From SVQP01 sp045587385 (GTDB lineage: Bacteria > Bacillota > Clostridia > Oscillospirales > CAG-272), in assembly GCA_045587385.1 (NCBI GenBank), contig JAZNCE010000095.1:1-61134 (forward strand): 61,134 nt of DNA. The letters are read 5' to 3'. Position 1 is the stretch's first letter, and each line of letters starts with the position of its first letter. The translations under genes were made by a program, and so were the position numbers. Below are positions 52,353-60,763 of this stretch, one piece after another. Below the pieces are notes generated by a model. The model was not told where the DNA came from, ran no database searches, and saw only the letters and a program-made list of their open reading frames with translations.

Positions 52353-54454
52353 TGAAACAACTATTATTTGAACTCAGAAAAATCAGCCTGTCCAAGCTGA
52401 CGGTGGTCATCGTGCTGATGCTGCTGCTTGTGACGGGCGGACTTGCCTACAATCAGGCATCCAAGGCACCCGAGTCGCAGCAGACACGGCAATACGAGAA
52501 AAAGATCTCCGCCGTGATCTCCAATGCCAAGCGGCAGTATCAACAAAGCCTTTACAACTCCGAGGACAGCTATGCGACGCTCTATTTTGAAGACATCATT
52601 GAAATTTATACCGATCTGAAGGATCTTGAGCTTGCAGAGCAGCCCGTCAGCGGATGGGATACCTATCTTTCGTTCAACGCGGCAAATCCGCTGCTTTTGA
52701 TTTGCGCGGTCTTCCTCGCAGTGCAGCTGTTCAGCGTGGATGGCAAAACCGGCATGCAGCCCATCCTGTATGCAACGGCTGACGGCAGACTCAAATACAT
52801 TCTCAGCAAGATATGCGCCATGCTGCTGTGCGCGTTTGCTTTGAACGTCTTGTTCGCAGGCATTTCCATGTGCGGCATGCTGCTTGGTGCGCGGGCTGCC
52901 GAGGCCCCTTACACCTTTGTGGGGCTTGGCGAATACGTGCAAAGCTTTTTTGCATTCATTGCGGCACCCTATTCCCTGCGCGTCTGGCAAGCCGTTCTGC
53001 TTTTGTTCGCGGTGCGCACCTGTATGACGGTTGCAGTGTGTGCGCTTGTCGGCTTTATGACCTATGCGCTGGGCAATCGCCTGGTTGCCTTGGTGCTCTC
53101 GATGCTGGTCTATGTCCTCAATATTGTGGTCAACGACCGCACGTATCTCAATACCGACGTTTTTTTCGACCATTGCAATCTGGTTGCGGCGTCGGATGCC
53201 ACCACTTTTCTTGCCAAATACCAATGCGTGCGCGTGCTGGGCAAGCCCGTGCCCGTATTGCTCGCCATTTTTGTGCTGTGTGCCGTGCTTTCCCTTGCTT
53301 TTATGGGCTTGACCGTGCTGCTGCACCTGTGCCTGGCGCGATTTCGGTTCAATGCCAAGGAGCGCCGCAAGGCGGGCAAGCGCGCGTCTGCGGGCGCGGG
53401 CTCTGTGCTGCTTGGCTGGGAGCTTAAAAAAATACTCAAAAACCGCTTCGTGGTGCTGACCGTTGCGCTTTTGCTGGTGGCATCTGCGGCAAGTGCCGTG
53501 GTGCATTACAAGGAGTATACAAGCAAGTCGGATCAGATCTATTACGATTACGTGCAGGATCTGGCGCCTCTGGACGACGCGCAGCGTTGGGCTTACTTGG
53601 ACGCCGAGGGGGAAAGGATCTCGCAAGGGTACAAAAACTACTTCAGGTATCGCAATGAAACGCCCGATATGCTGCCCGAAGGGATCGACATGATTCAGGT
53701 CGAGAACGAATATTACTACGCTTGCCTGCACGAGTATCCCTTTGCAAGGGTCAGGGAGGCGTGCGCATACCAAAGTGAGCGCGGGCTGGACGGCTTGACC
53801 TTGCTTTATGACACGGGCTGGATGACACTATTTGAGTCGGGCGACGATATTCTGCTGTTTTTGGCAATTCTGATGGTCGCCACCTTCTCCGCGGCGATCG
53901 AGTATTCCTCCAAATTTGCGGGCATTCTGCCCACCACGGTGCGCGGGCGCAGGGAAACCGGGCGCGCAAAGCTGTCCCTTTGCCTGATTTCCACCACGGT
54001 ATTCTTCGCGGTGTTTTCGACAATGCAAATCGTGCCCATCCTGCTTGCCTACCGCTTTGAGGACGCGGGGGCTACGTTGGTCAGCCTGCAAACCTATCAA
54101 AACGTTGCACCGAATCTGACGCTGTGGCAATATGCCGTGCTGATCGTGCTGGTGCGCTATATTTCTTGCCTGCTTATCAGCGTTTTGGCGTTCGGCTTGA
54201 CGGGCGTGATCAAGGTGTCCTACCTTTCGATGATGCTGCTGACCGTGATCGTGCAGCTGCCTCAGCTGGTCTACGGCATGGGCGTGGACGCGCTGCAATA
54301 CTTCAGATTGACCGCGCTTTTGGACGGAAACGAGCTGGTGCTCATGCTTGTCGATGGCGGCATGATTGGGGCGGTTTTGCTCATGCTTGTATTCCTTGCC
54401 CTGTGCGCTGTATTCGCGTGCATCCATATCAGAAAAAACAAGGAGGAAGCATAA
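52349..54454 (+). CDS. ABC-2 type permease, internally duplicated
   Basis: A 701-residue membrane protein made of two similar halves. Each begins with a cytoplasmic amphipathic segment and a first helix (LLFELRKISLSKLTVVIVLM at residue 5; LLGWELKKILKNRFVVLTVA at about 351). Each then has a soluble loop of about 80-120 residues and five further helices. Two fused ABC-2 permease units would let one polypeptide form the whole channel. ATG 52349 overlaps the member-3 stop; no separate ribosome binding site is visible. The ATPase gene follows with no gap. Substrate unknown; lantibiotic-immunity-like or surface-export roles are possible. Confidence 0.85.
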   Translation: MMKQLLFELRKISLSKLTVVIVLMLLLVTGGLAYNQASKAPESQQTRQYEKKISAVISNAKRQYQQSLYNSEDSYATLYFEDIIEIYTDLKDLELAEQPVSGWDTYLSFNAANPLLLICAVFLAVQLFSVDGKTGMQPILYATADGRLKYILSKICAMLLCAFALNVLFAGISMCGMLLGARAAEAPYTFVGLGEYVQSFFAFIAAPYSLRVWQAVLLLFAVRTCMTVAVCALVGFMTYALGNRLVALVLSMLVYVLNIVVNDRTYLNTDVFFDHCNLVAASDATTFLAKYQCVRVLGKPVPVLLAIFVLCAVLSLAFMGLTVLLHLCLARFRFNAKERRKAGKRASAGAGSVLLGWELKKILKNRFVVLTVALLLVASAASAVVHYKEYTSKSDQIYYDYVQDLAPLDDAQRWAYLDAEGERISQGYKNYFRYRNETPDMLPEGIDMIQVENEYYYACLHEYPFARVREACAYQSERGLDGLTLLYDTGWMTLFESGDDILLFLAILMVATFSAAIEYSSKFAGILPTTVRGRRETGRAKLSLCLISTTVFFAVFSTMQIVPILLAYRFEDAGATLVSLQTYQNVAPNLTLWQYAVLIVLVRYISCLLISVLAFGLTGVIKVSYLSMMLLTVIVQLPQLVYGMGVDALQYFRLTALLDGNELVLMLVDGGMIGAVLLMLVFLALCAVFACIHIRKNKEEA

Positions 54455-55369
54455 ATGGTTCTGAAGTTTCACGATATCAGCAAATCCTACGGCAAGACCC
54501 GTGCGCTGCAGCACTTTTCGGTCAAGCTGAGCGAGGGCGTGTACGCATTGCTTGGACCCAACGGCTCGGGCAAGACCACGCTGATGAATATTCTCACGGG
54601 CAATCTCAAGGCAGACGCGGGGCACATCACCTTTGCGGACGGCACAAACGAACCCGAGGACATTGCCGCCATGGGCAAGCGGTTTCGCAAGCACCTGGGC
54701 TTTATGCCGCAGTATCCCGGCATGTACGGTAACTTTACCTTGGAGGAGTTTCTTTGGTATATCGCCACGCTCAAGGACGTGGGCAGCGACCTTTCAGAAA
54801 AGGAGCGAAAGGCATTGATCAAGGCGCAGATCGACGGCGTTTTGCAGGCGGTGGAGCTGTCCGACGTATCTCACCGCAAGATCAGCACGCTTTCGGGCGG
54901 CATGAAGCAAAGACTTGCGCTGGCACAGGCGGTTTTGGGCGACCCCAAGATCCTGATTTTGGACGAACCCACAGCAGGACTTGATCCCAAGCAGCGCATT
55001 GCCGTGCGCAATTATATCTCGCGCATTGCGCTTGACAAGATCGTCATCATCGCCACGCACGTGGTGTCGGACGTGGAGTTTATCGCAAAAGAGATCATCA
55101 TGCTGCGCAAGGGCGAGGTGCTTTGCATGGCACCGCAGCAGGAGCTTTTGCAAAAGATCGCGGACAAGGTCTGGACGGCAGACGTGCGCGAGGACGAGGT
55201 GTCCGCAATGCAGAACAAGTTCACGGTTACGGGCATTGCCAAATCCGACACGGCTGAGCACATGGTCACGCTGCGCATCCTGTCAGACAAGCAGCCCTTT
55301 GCCGACGCCAAGCCCACAAATCCCACCCTGGAGGATTATTACCTCTACGTGTTTGGACAGCAATTGTAA
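54455..55369 (+). CDS. ABC transporter ATP-binding protein of the lipoprotein array
   Basis: A 304-residue ATPase: Walker A ALLGPNGSGKTTLMN (about 31-45), Q-loop FMPQYPGMYG, signature STLSGGMKQRLALAQ, Walker B ILILDEPTAGLDP and switch His ATHVVSD. A C-terminal extension follows from about residue 225, ending NPTLEDYYLYVFGQQL. AGGAGG lies in the end of the permease gene, and start and stop abut. Its final ~33 codons are duplicated at 57776-57878 after member 5, showing that this gene was once part of a larger duplication. Confidence 0.92.
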   Translation: MVLKFHDISKSYGKTRALQHFSVKLSEGVYALLGPNGSGKTTLMNILTGNLKADAGHITFADGTNEPEDIAAMGKRFRKHLGFMPQYPGMYGNFTLEEFLWYIATLKDVGSDLSEKERKALIKAQIDGVLQAVELSDVSHRKISTLSGGMKQRLALAQAVLGDPKILILDEPTAGLDPKQRIAVRNYISRIALDKIVIIATHVVSDVEFIAKEIIMLRKGEVLCMAPQQELLQKIADKVWTADVREDEVSAMQNKFTVTGIAKSDTAEHMVTLRILSDKQPFADAKPTNPTLEDYYLYVFGQQL

Positions 55370-55449
55370 AGTCAAAGGCTATTTGGAATATAAAAACGAA
55401 CCTGAATGCGGAAGATTTACCTTATTCATATCATTGAGAGAGGAAATAT

Positions 55450-56577
55450 ATGAAACAGAGATTTTTACTTGTGATCCTTGCCTTGCTGGCGATTTTTGCG
55501 TGCTCATGCGAGCAGAAGCAGCCGGACAGACCTATGAACCCCTCAAAGCCGCTGCCCGAGAAGATCACGGGAAGCGAGCCGGAATACGGCGAAATGGAAA
55601 CCGGAAATATCGGCGGAGACTACATTTACGCATCGACAAACTCCAGATTGATCAAATACCATATTCCGTCGGGCACGGCAACCTGGGTCTGCCAGGATCC
55701 GTTTTGTGAGCATAGTTTAAATTGTCAGTTCAAAGTGCCGGACTTTAGGTATGCAGCAATAGGCAACATCTTGTACTATGTTACGGAGATAGACGGTCAA
55801 TGCCGTCTGCGTTCCTATGACGGTGACAGCATGAAAATCGAGGAAATACGCATCTCAAACGGTGTTCTGAGCCGTCTTTTTTCCTATAACTACTATCTAT
55901 ATTTTTCCGAGTTGAATGTGGTGGACGGAAATATTATCGATGCTGTCATTTACAGATGGGATACGCAGAACGGCAAGACCGACGTGATCGATTGCGGTGA
56001 CCCGTATGCCAAAATATACAAAATCGAAGCAGGGAGAATTGTCTGGGAAAAGGGAGATAAATATTTCTCTACAGATTTAAGCGGAGAAGACGAGCGCGAG
56101 TATACCCCTATATTGCAGCGAGAATGGGGGCAGTATGTTTACAGATGGACACTTGACAGCAATGGCAAGTACACTGGTTTATACAGAAAAGATCGTTCAA
56201 CAAATCAAGAGATTATGATTGCGCAGGACTTTGACTGGTTCTATTTTTACGGTGACAAGGTTGTGTATTGGAAACGTACGGACACACCAAGATATGTCAC
56301 CTCGGACGCCGGCAAGCAGATAAAGGATGAATGGGGCGGAAACGTTTACATCATGAATTCAGACGGCTCAAACGCGCATCTGTTATGCCACGTAGAAGAT
56401 TTTTACTATGGAAACATGCCCTCAATAGCCTGCGGTGATTGGGTTGGGATCATCTCCATGAATTACTACCCGCATGAGAACACGTGGGGAGGGGCAGCCC
56501 TTGCCCTTACTGATATGCTCATCGTCAACGTAGTGACCGATGAATATAAGTTGATCAAATTCAATCCTTACGAGTGA
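55450..56577 (+). CDS. CxDPxCxH lipoprotein, array member 4
   Basis: A 375-residue paralogue: MKQRFLLVILALLAIFAC lipobox, signature WVCQDPFCEHSLNCQF, propeller motifs YFYGDKVVYW and VYIMNSDGSNAHLLCHVEDF. Its N-terminus resembles member 3, while a stretch of about 90 bases from 56008 (AAAATATACAAAATCGAAGC and onward) is nearly identical to member 1 at 49360. The gene is therefore a mosaic, most simply explained by recombination between members. It lies 80 bp after the ATPase gene. Confidence 0.8.
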   Translation: MKQRFLLVILALLAIFACSCEQKQPDRPMNPSKPLPEKITGSEPEYGEMETGNIGGDYIYASTNSRLIKYHIPSGTATWVCQDPFCEHSLNCQFKVPDFRYAAIGNILYYVTEIDGQCRLRSYDGDSMKIEEIRISNGVLSRLFSYNYYLYFSELNVVDGNIIDAVIYRWDTQNGKTDVIDCGDPYAKIYKIEAGRIVWEKGDKYFSTDLSGEDEREYTPILQREWGQYVYRWTLDSNGKYTGLYRKDRSTNQEIMIAQDFDWFYFYGDKVVYWKRTDTPRYVTSDAGKQIKDEWGGNVYIMNSDGSNAHLLCHVEDFYYGNMPSIACGDWVGIISMNYYPHENTWGGAALALTDMLIVNVVTDEYKLIKFNPYE

Positions 56578-56639
56578 TACGGAATGATCCGGCGCCAACC
56601 TCCGCTACAACGATTTAATCGCAACAGAAAGGATATCAT

Positions 56640-57752
56640 ATGAAACGCAAAATATTGATCATATTACTTGCGCTGATTGCCGTTTTGTCCTGCTCCTGCG
56701 GGCAAAAGGAGCAGCAGTTGGAGTTGCCTACGTATGAAAGGATCACCGAGAGTCAATTGGAGTACGGCGAGATCGAGACAGGCACGGTTGCGGGGGATTA
56801 TATATACAGCATGAACCAACTGATGCTGATAAAATACCACATCCCTTCAGGTACGGCGACCACGGTTTGCCAGGATCCGTTTTGTGACCATAATATACGC
56901 TGCCCGTTCAATGTGTCGCCTTCCGGGTATGCAGCAATGGGCAACATTTTGTATTATGCCAAGGAAACAGACGGGCAGTGGTGTTTGCGCTCCTATGACG
57001 GTGACAGCATGCAGGTGGAGGAAATACGCGTCTCTGATGGCGTAATCAACCGCCTGTTTACGTATAATTATTACCTCTACTTTTCCGAGTCGGAATCATC
57101 AGACGGAGGCTTGATCAATACCGTCATTTATAGGTGGGATACGCAAAGCGATGCGTTTGACGTGATCGATTGTGGGTATCCGTATGCGAGAATATATGCC
57201 ATCGAAGTCGGAAGAATTGTCTGGGAACAAGGTGATAAATATTTCTCTACAGATTTAAGCGGAGAAGACGAACGTGAGTACACCCCAATATTGCAGCGTG
57301 AATGGGGCCAATATGTGTACAGATGGGAGCGCGGCAGTACTAACTTGTACCGAAAAGATCTGTCTACAAATCAAGAGATTATAGTTGCGCAAAATATTGA
57401 ACGTAGCTATTTCTACGGTGACAAGATCCTTTACTTCAAAAGGACAGAAACATCAAGAACCGTATCTACGGAAGCAGGTAAGGAGATCATAGATGAATGG
57501 GGCGGAAACGTTTACGTCGTGAATTCAGACGGAACCGATAATCATTTGTTATGCCATGTGGAGGATTTTTATTATGCGGGGACATCATCGCGTCGAAACA
57601 ACGAATACGTATGCGGTGATTGGGTGGGTCTGATATCCCAAAACTATTATGCAGATGAATATGGCGGCATACAATTGTGGCTTGCCGACATGCTCATAGT
57701 CAACGTGGTGACCGGTGAATATAAGCTGATCAAATACAATCCTTACGAATGA
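56640..57752 (+). CDS. CxDPxCxH lipoprotein, array member 5
   Basis: The shortest member, 370 residues: same N-terminus as members 1 and 2 (lipobox VLSC), signature TVCQDPFCDHNIRCPF, propeller motifs YFYGDKILYF and VYVVNSDGTDNHLLCHVEDF. The intergenic region and first 60 codons match member 2; the FSTDLSGEDEREYTPILQRE segment matches member 4. After its stop the DNA continues into a remnant of the ABC ATPase gene, so member 5 plus that tail probably arose from a copy of a lipoprotein-ATPase arrangement. Confidence 0.8.
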   Translation: MKRKILIILLALIAVLSCSCGQKEQQLELPTYERITESQLEYGEIETGTVAGDYIYSMNQLMLIKYHIPSGTATTVCQDPFCDHNIRCPFNVSPSGYAAMGNILYYAKETDGQWCLRSYDGDSMQVEEIRVSDGVINRLFTYNYYLYFSESESSDGGLINTVIYRWDTQSDAFDVIDCGYPYARIYAIEVGRIVWEQGDKYFSTDLSGEDEREYTPILQREWGQYVYRWERGSTNLYRKDLSTNQEIIVAQNIERSYFYGDKILYFKRTETSRTVSTEAGKEIIDEWGGNVYVVNSDGTDNHLLCHVEDFYYAGTSSRRNNEYVCGDWVGLISQNYYADEYGGIQLWLADMLIVNVVTGEYKLIKYNPYE

Positions 57753-57775
57753 TGCACAGGTGTGACGCAGTCGTG

Positions 57776-57878
57776 TGTGGCGCTGCGCATCCTGTCAGAC
57801 AAGCAGCCCTTTGCCGACGCAAAGCCCGCAAATCCCACCCTGGAGGATTATTACCTCTACGTGTTCGGGCAGCAATAA
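57776..57878 (+). pseudogene. Remnant of a second ABC ATPase gene (last ~33 codons)
   Basis: The translation LRILSDKQPFADAKPANPTL continuing EDYYLYVFGQQ and stop matches the end of the intact ATPase (55268-55369) with very few base changes. No start or upstream ATPase sequence remains; it follows member 5 after 23 bp. It is a scar of duplication followed by deletion. Confidence 0.85.
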
Positions 57879-57884
57879 AATACA

Positions 57885-57916
57885 CAAGGCTGAGCCGTGG
57901 GGCTCAGCCTTGTTCT
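57885..57916 (+). terminator. Terminator at the end of the lipoprotein array
   Basis: Stem CAAGGCTGAGCC (57885-57896) with GGCTCAGCCTTG (57901-57912), GTGG loop, then TTCTCT. It also lies just past the stop of the convergent GH43 gene. Confidence 0.75.
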
Positions 57917-57919
57917 CTA

Positions 57920-58813
57920 TTATGATTCAACCCTTTTCACGATCTCAAAGCCGTCGTCGGTTTCCTTGACCGTAAACAGGCGCGGACGCTCGTTGGGCGG
58001 CACGTTGGTGCTGTGCAAAATCAGGTACAGATTGCCGTCAAAGCCGTCGAACAGCATGCCGTGGCCGCCGTCCTCGTCATAAATGAACTTGTCTGCATGA
58101 CGCCAAGGGCCGTGAATGCTGCCGCTGTCGCTGATGACAAGTGCCTGCACGTACCAATACTGAGGCCCTGCATGGAATCCCGACCACAGCATATACAGCT
58201 TGCCGTTCTTTCCCTTGCGGAAAAAGGGGCCGTCGGTCACGTAATTACGCGACGTGGGATCGACCAAGGAATACGACCATTCCGCATCCCCCGCACGCAC
58301 GACCGTCTTGGGCTGTCCCGCGGGCGCGGTCAGATCGGCTGTCAGCGGCATGATCTCAATCGTACCGTCCCCCACCTGCGTCCATTCGTGGCAGAACGCC
58401 GTCCAGGGAGTTCCCTGCTCGTCCACGTAAAAGGTCGCGTCAAGGCAGACCCACTCCTCGGGGGTGATGGGGCTGTCGGTCAGCGGCAAAAAGGGGCCCA
58501 TGGGGCTGTCGCTTTTGAGAATCTGCGAGCAGCGCAAACGCGTTTCGCTGCGGAAGCTGGCGAACATATAGTAAGCACCCTTGTATTTGTATACCTCGGG
58601 CGCAAAGAAATCACGATCCGACCAAAAATCATCGGGGCGGGTAAAGCACTCGTGCGGCTCGCTCCACTCCACAAGGTCGGTCGAGGTATATACGTCCAAT
58701 CCCTGCCACGGAATGACCTTGGTGGTCGCGCCGCGGCGCGTGCCGTACAGATAGTAAACGCCGTCCTCGGCATACACGAATGGGTCGCGAAGATGAATGT
58801 CACAAAGCTTCAT
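57920..58813 (-). CDS. GH43-family glycosidase, cytoplasmic
   Basis: The start chosen is ATG 58813 after AAAGGAGG; 297 residues, no signal peptide. Five-bladed propeller enzyme of GH43 type: the catalytic base Asp10 in LRDPFVY, the pKa-modulating Asp in WVCLDATFY and the acid region VTDGPFFRKGKNGKLYMLWS. The general acid position reads Asp-Gly-Pro rather than the usual Glu-Gly-Pro, seen in some subgroups and worth checking. Likely acts on arabinose- or xylose-containing oligosaccharides after uptake. The 5' leader consists almost entirely of the 280-bp inverted-repeat element. Confidence 0.85.
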   Translation of the reverse strand: MKLCDIHLRDPFVYAEDGVYYLYGTRRGATTKVIPWQGLDVYTSTDLVEWSEPHECFTRPDDFWSDRDFFAPEVYKYKGAYYMFASFRSETRLRCSQILKSDSPMGPFLPLTDSPITPEEWVCLDATFYVDEQGTPWTAFCHEWTQVGDGTIEIMPLTADLTAPAGQPKTVVRAGDAEWSYSLVDPTSRNYVTDGPFFRKGKNGKLYMLWSGFHAGPQYWYVQALVISDSGSIHGPWRHADKFIYDEDGGHGMLFDGFDGNLYLILHSTNVPPNERPRLFTVKETDDGFEIVKRVES

Positions 58814-58835
58814 GGATAGCCTCCTTTCACGCGTA

Positions 58836-59115
58836 TAGCCGTACGGGAGTCGAACCAAGTTGGTTTTGACGAGCAGATTTTCTCGATCCCTTCATCTTTC
58901 CCCTTGGACATATCGCCTATATGCCCTGCGGGAAAAGCTTTTGGGCTCAAAAAAATCTGCTGCGTCAAAACTGCTCGCACCCGAGGGCGAATGCATTTTT
59001 GATGGATTTTAGTGCGATTTTGCGAAGCAAGATACAAATCTTGCGAGTAAAAGCACGCCGAAAGATGCGAAAATGAATCGCCATCGGGCAACTCGGTTCG
59101 ATTCCCGTACGGCTA
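58836..59115 (-). repeat. 280-bp structured inverted-repeat element, copy 2
   Basis: Same length and ends as copy 1 (14034-14313), opposite orientation, about 95 percent identity by hand count. Terminal inverted repeats match at 20 of 21 positions; TA flanks both ends. It lies between the GH43 promoter and its ribosome binding site, in the same sense relative to the gene as copy 1 has to thiN. The second internal hairpin is intact; the first has several mismatches compared with copy 1. Confidence 0.85.
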
Positions 59116-59127
59116 ATCTATATAAGC

Positions 59128-59156
59128 ATTGTATCACGAACGCGCAGCACCGTCAA
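59128..59156 (-). promoter_or_regulatory. Promoter of the GH43 gene, upstream of the repeat element
   Basis: Minus strand TTGACG (59151-59156), 17-bp spacer, TACAAT (59128-59133). The predicted start is near 59121, a few bases before the element, so the mRNA leader is about 305 nt. Confidence 0.75.
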
Positions 59157-59258
59157 GGGGCAGCAGGCAGATAAATGAGTGAAATCGTTATTTCGGGGAT
59201 TTCCCAATTCATCTGCAATCCGCGGGGCGTCCATCTGTCCATGAGGCATTTGGACAAC

Positions 59259-60419
59259 TCAAATCGTTTCAAGGTCAAGCCAAATGAATCTCGGGTGATA
59301 GCAGTACGGTGTGTTGTTGCCGTTCCATACGTTCGTGTTGTAGCTGATCAGCAAACGGCTTCCCTTGGACAGATGAGGATGTGCCTTGGCGTTATACGTA
59401 AATACCGTGTCCTCCTTACCTTCCGCGTCCAATATGATCTGTCCTGCCTCGGGCGCGCGGTAAAAACGAACCGCCTTGTCAAAAGGCCCGTACGGAGTGT
59501 CGGCAATGGCATAGGCAATATCACCGGAAACGCACCTATCCATGAATACGGCGATATATTTCCCTGCCTTCGGTCCTACGGGGATCGGTGTCACGCTGTA
59601 TTCGCGGGATATGCCCCGGATCACGGCGACGGAATCTGCTTGCCTTGCGCTCCATCCGCTTCCGTCATAGTATCTCAGCTTGGAAAAATCGGGGAAATCC
59701 TCTGCACGGATGCGGGAAACGTAACCGCTGTAATCCCGACCGCCGCCGTAGATGTAAATATATCCGTCAGGATCGGGCGCTCCCGCTTCTTTGGTATTCA
59801 CGTGGACGGCATAGCCGTAGTCGACGGCAAGCTCACCCTTTTCATTCAGCATACACAGCTGCGGAATGGACTCGATAAGGGAGCAATGCGCATAATCGAC
59901 GCTGCCGCCCACGATGGGGAAAGTAGCCATGTCCACGCTGTCATTGGAAAGTCCGATGGGGGTATAGCAGAACAGATACAGCTTATTCCCCAGCACAAGA
60001 CCGTCTGTGAACCATTTCGGAGCACCCACGAGATTTTTCTTCTCATTGTCATCAAGATCATGCATGTCAAGGGTGCAGCTGCCACCCTTCCCCCAGACAA
60101 AGCTGCGCCTGGAGGTATCGGGCTTGTTTCCCTCGAGAATGGCGGAGGTATGGTTCGGCATAGCCTCCCGCACGGCTTTTCTTCCGTCCCGGCTTGCCAT
60201 GCCGAATAACGTATCGCTGAAAATAAAAAAGGTTTTCGTGCGCTCGGTGGCACTTGCGAACGCATCGTTTCCATCCAGCGCAAAGGAATAGATCCCGTCA
60301 GCACCGATCCACGCGGTTTGGTTCAAACCGTATCTCTCAAAAAGTCCGGTCCATTCATCCGCCGTATCCACCTTTACGGCAGGCACAATATGGGCACTGT
60401 TTTTCATTGCTTCGTCCAT
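59259..60419 (-). CDS. DUF4185-like beta-propeller protein
   Basis: The start chosen is ATG 60419 after AAGGAGAAG; 386 residues, no signal peptide. FFIFSDTLFGMASRDGRK (about 65-82) and the repeated Tyr/Trp-rich blade motifs (YIYIYGGGRDYSG, GKYIAVFMDR, LLISYNTNVWN) match the five-bladed DUF4185 group, related in fold to GH43/GH32-type propellers. These proteins often sit in glycan loci, but their activity is unknown. It has its own promoter and lies upstream of, and in the same direction as, GH43, which has a separate promoter. Confidence 0.7.
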   Translation of the reverse strand: MDEAMKNSAHIVPAVKVDTADEWTGLFERYGLNQTAWIGADGIYSFALDGNDAFASATERTKTFFIFSDTLFGMASRDGRKAVREAMPNHTSAILEGNKPDTSRRSFVWGKGGSCTLDMHDLDDNEKKNLVGAPKWFTDGLVLGNKLYLFCYTPIGLSNDSVDMATFPIVGGSVDYAHCSLIESIPQLCMLNEKGELAVDYGYAVHVNTKEAGAPDPDGYIYIYGGGRDYSGYVSRIRAEDFPDFSKLRYYDGSGWSARQADSVAVIRGISREYSVTPIPVGPKAGKYIAVFMDRCVSGDIAYAIADTPYGPFDKAVRFYRAPEAGQIILDAEGKEDTVFTYNAKAHPHLSKGSRLLISYNTNVWNGNNTPYCYHPRFIWLDLETI

Positions 60420-60546
60420 ACAATCTTCTCCTTCACCTGATTTTGGATAGCCGATTGCAAAATAATGCAAATTGGCACAAATACAGCGTTTTTATACGAA
60501 AACCGAAAAAAACAGCAAACCATCGGGAACTGTTTCTGTTATAAAA

Positions 60547-60575
60547 ATTCTACCATAAAAGTATTCGTTGGTCAA
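60547..60575 (-). promoter_or_regulatory. Promoter of the DUF4185-like gene
   Basis: Minus strand TTGACC (60570-60575), 17-bp spacer, TAGAAT (60547-60552), giving a leader of about 120 nt. Confidence 0.7.
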
Positions 60576-60685
60576 GATGCCGACGAGCTTTTGCGAAAAA
60601 CGAATGATCGCATTTCACTCGTATGAAGCCACTTACAATTCTTATTGTGATGCGCTTCGCCGAGAAAGGGATACCATGCGGATGC

Positions 60686-60763
60686 AATGTCATAAGTTAA
60701 GGAAAACTCATAGCGGGCATCCAAACAATGCGGGTACGCACCAAAAAGGCGTCCCCCGGGGGG
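60686..60763. repeat. End of a second 41-kb-type element
   Basis: AATGTCATAAGTTAAGGAAA followed by about 55 bases nearly identical to the right end of the 40543-41058 element (CATCCAAACAATGCGGGTAC, then GGGACGCC-type GC block). It probably marks the start of another copy that continues past the window. Confidence 0.65.
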
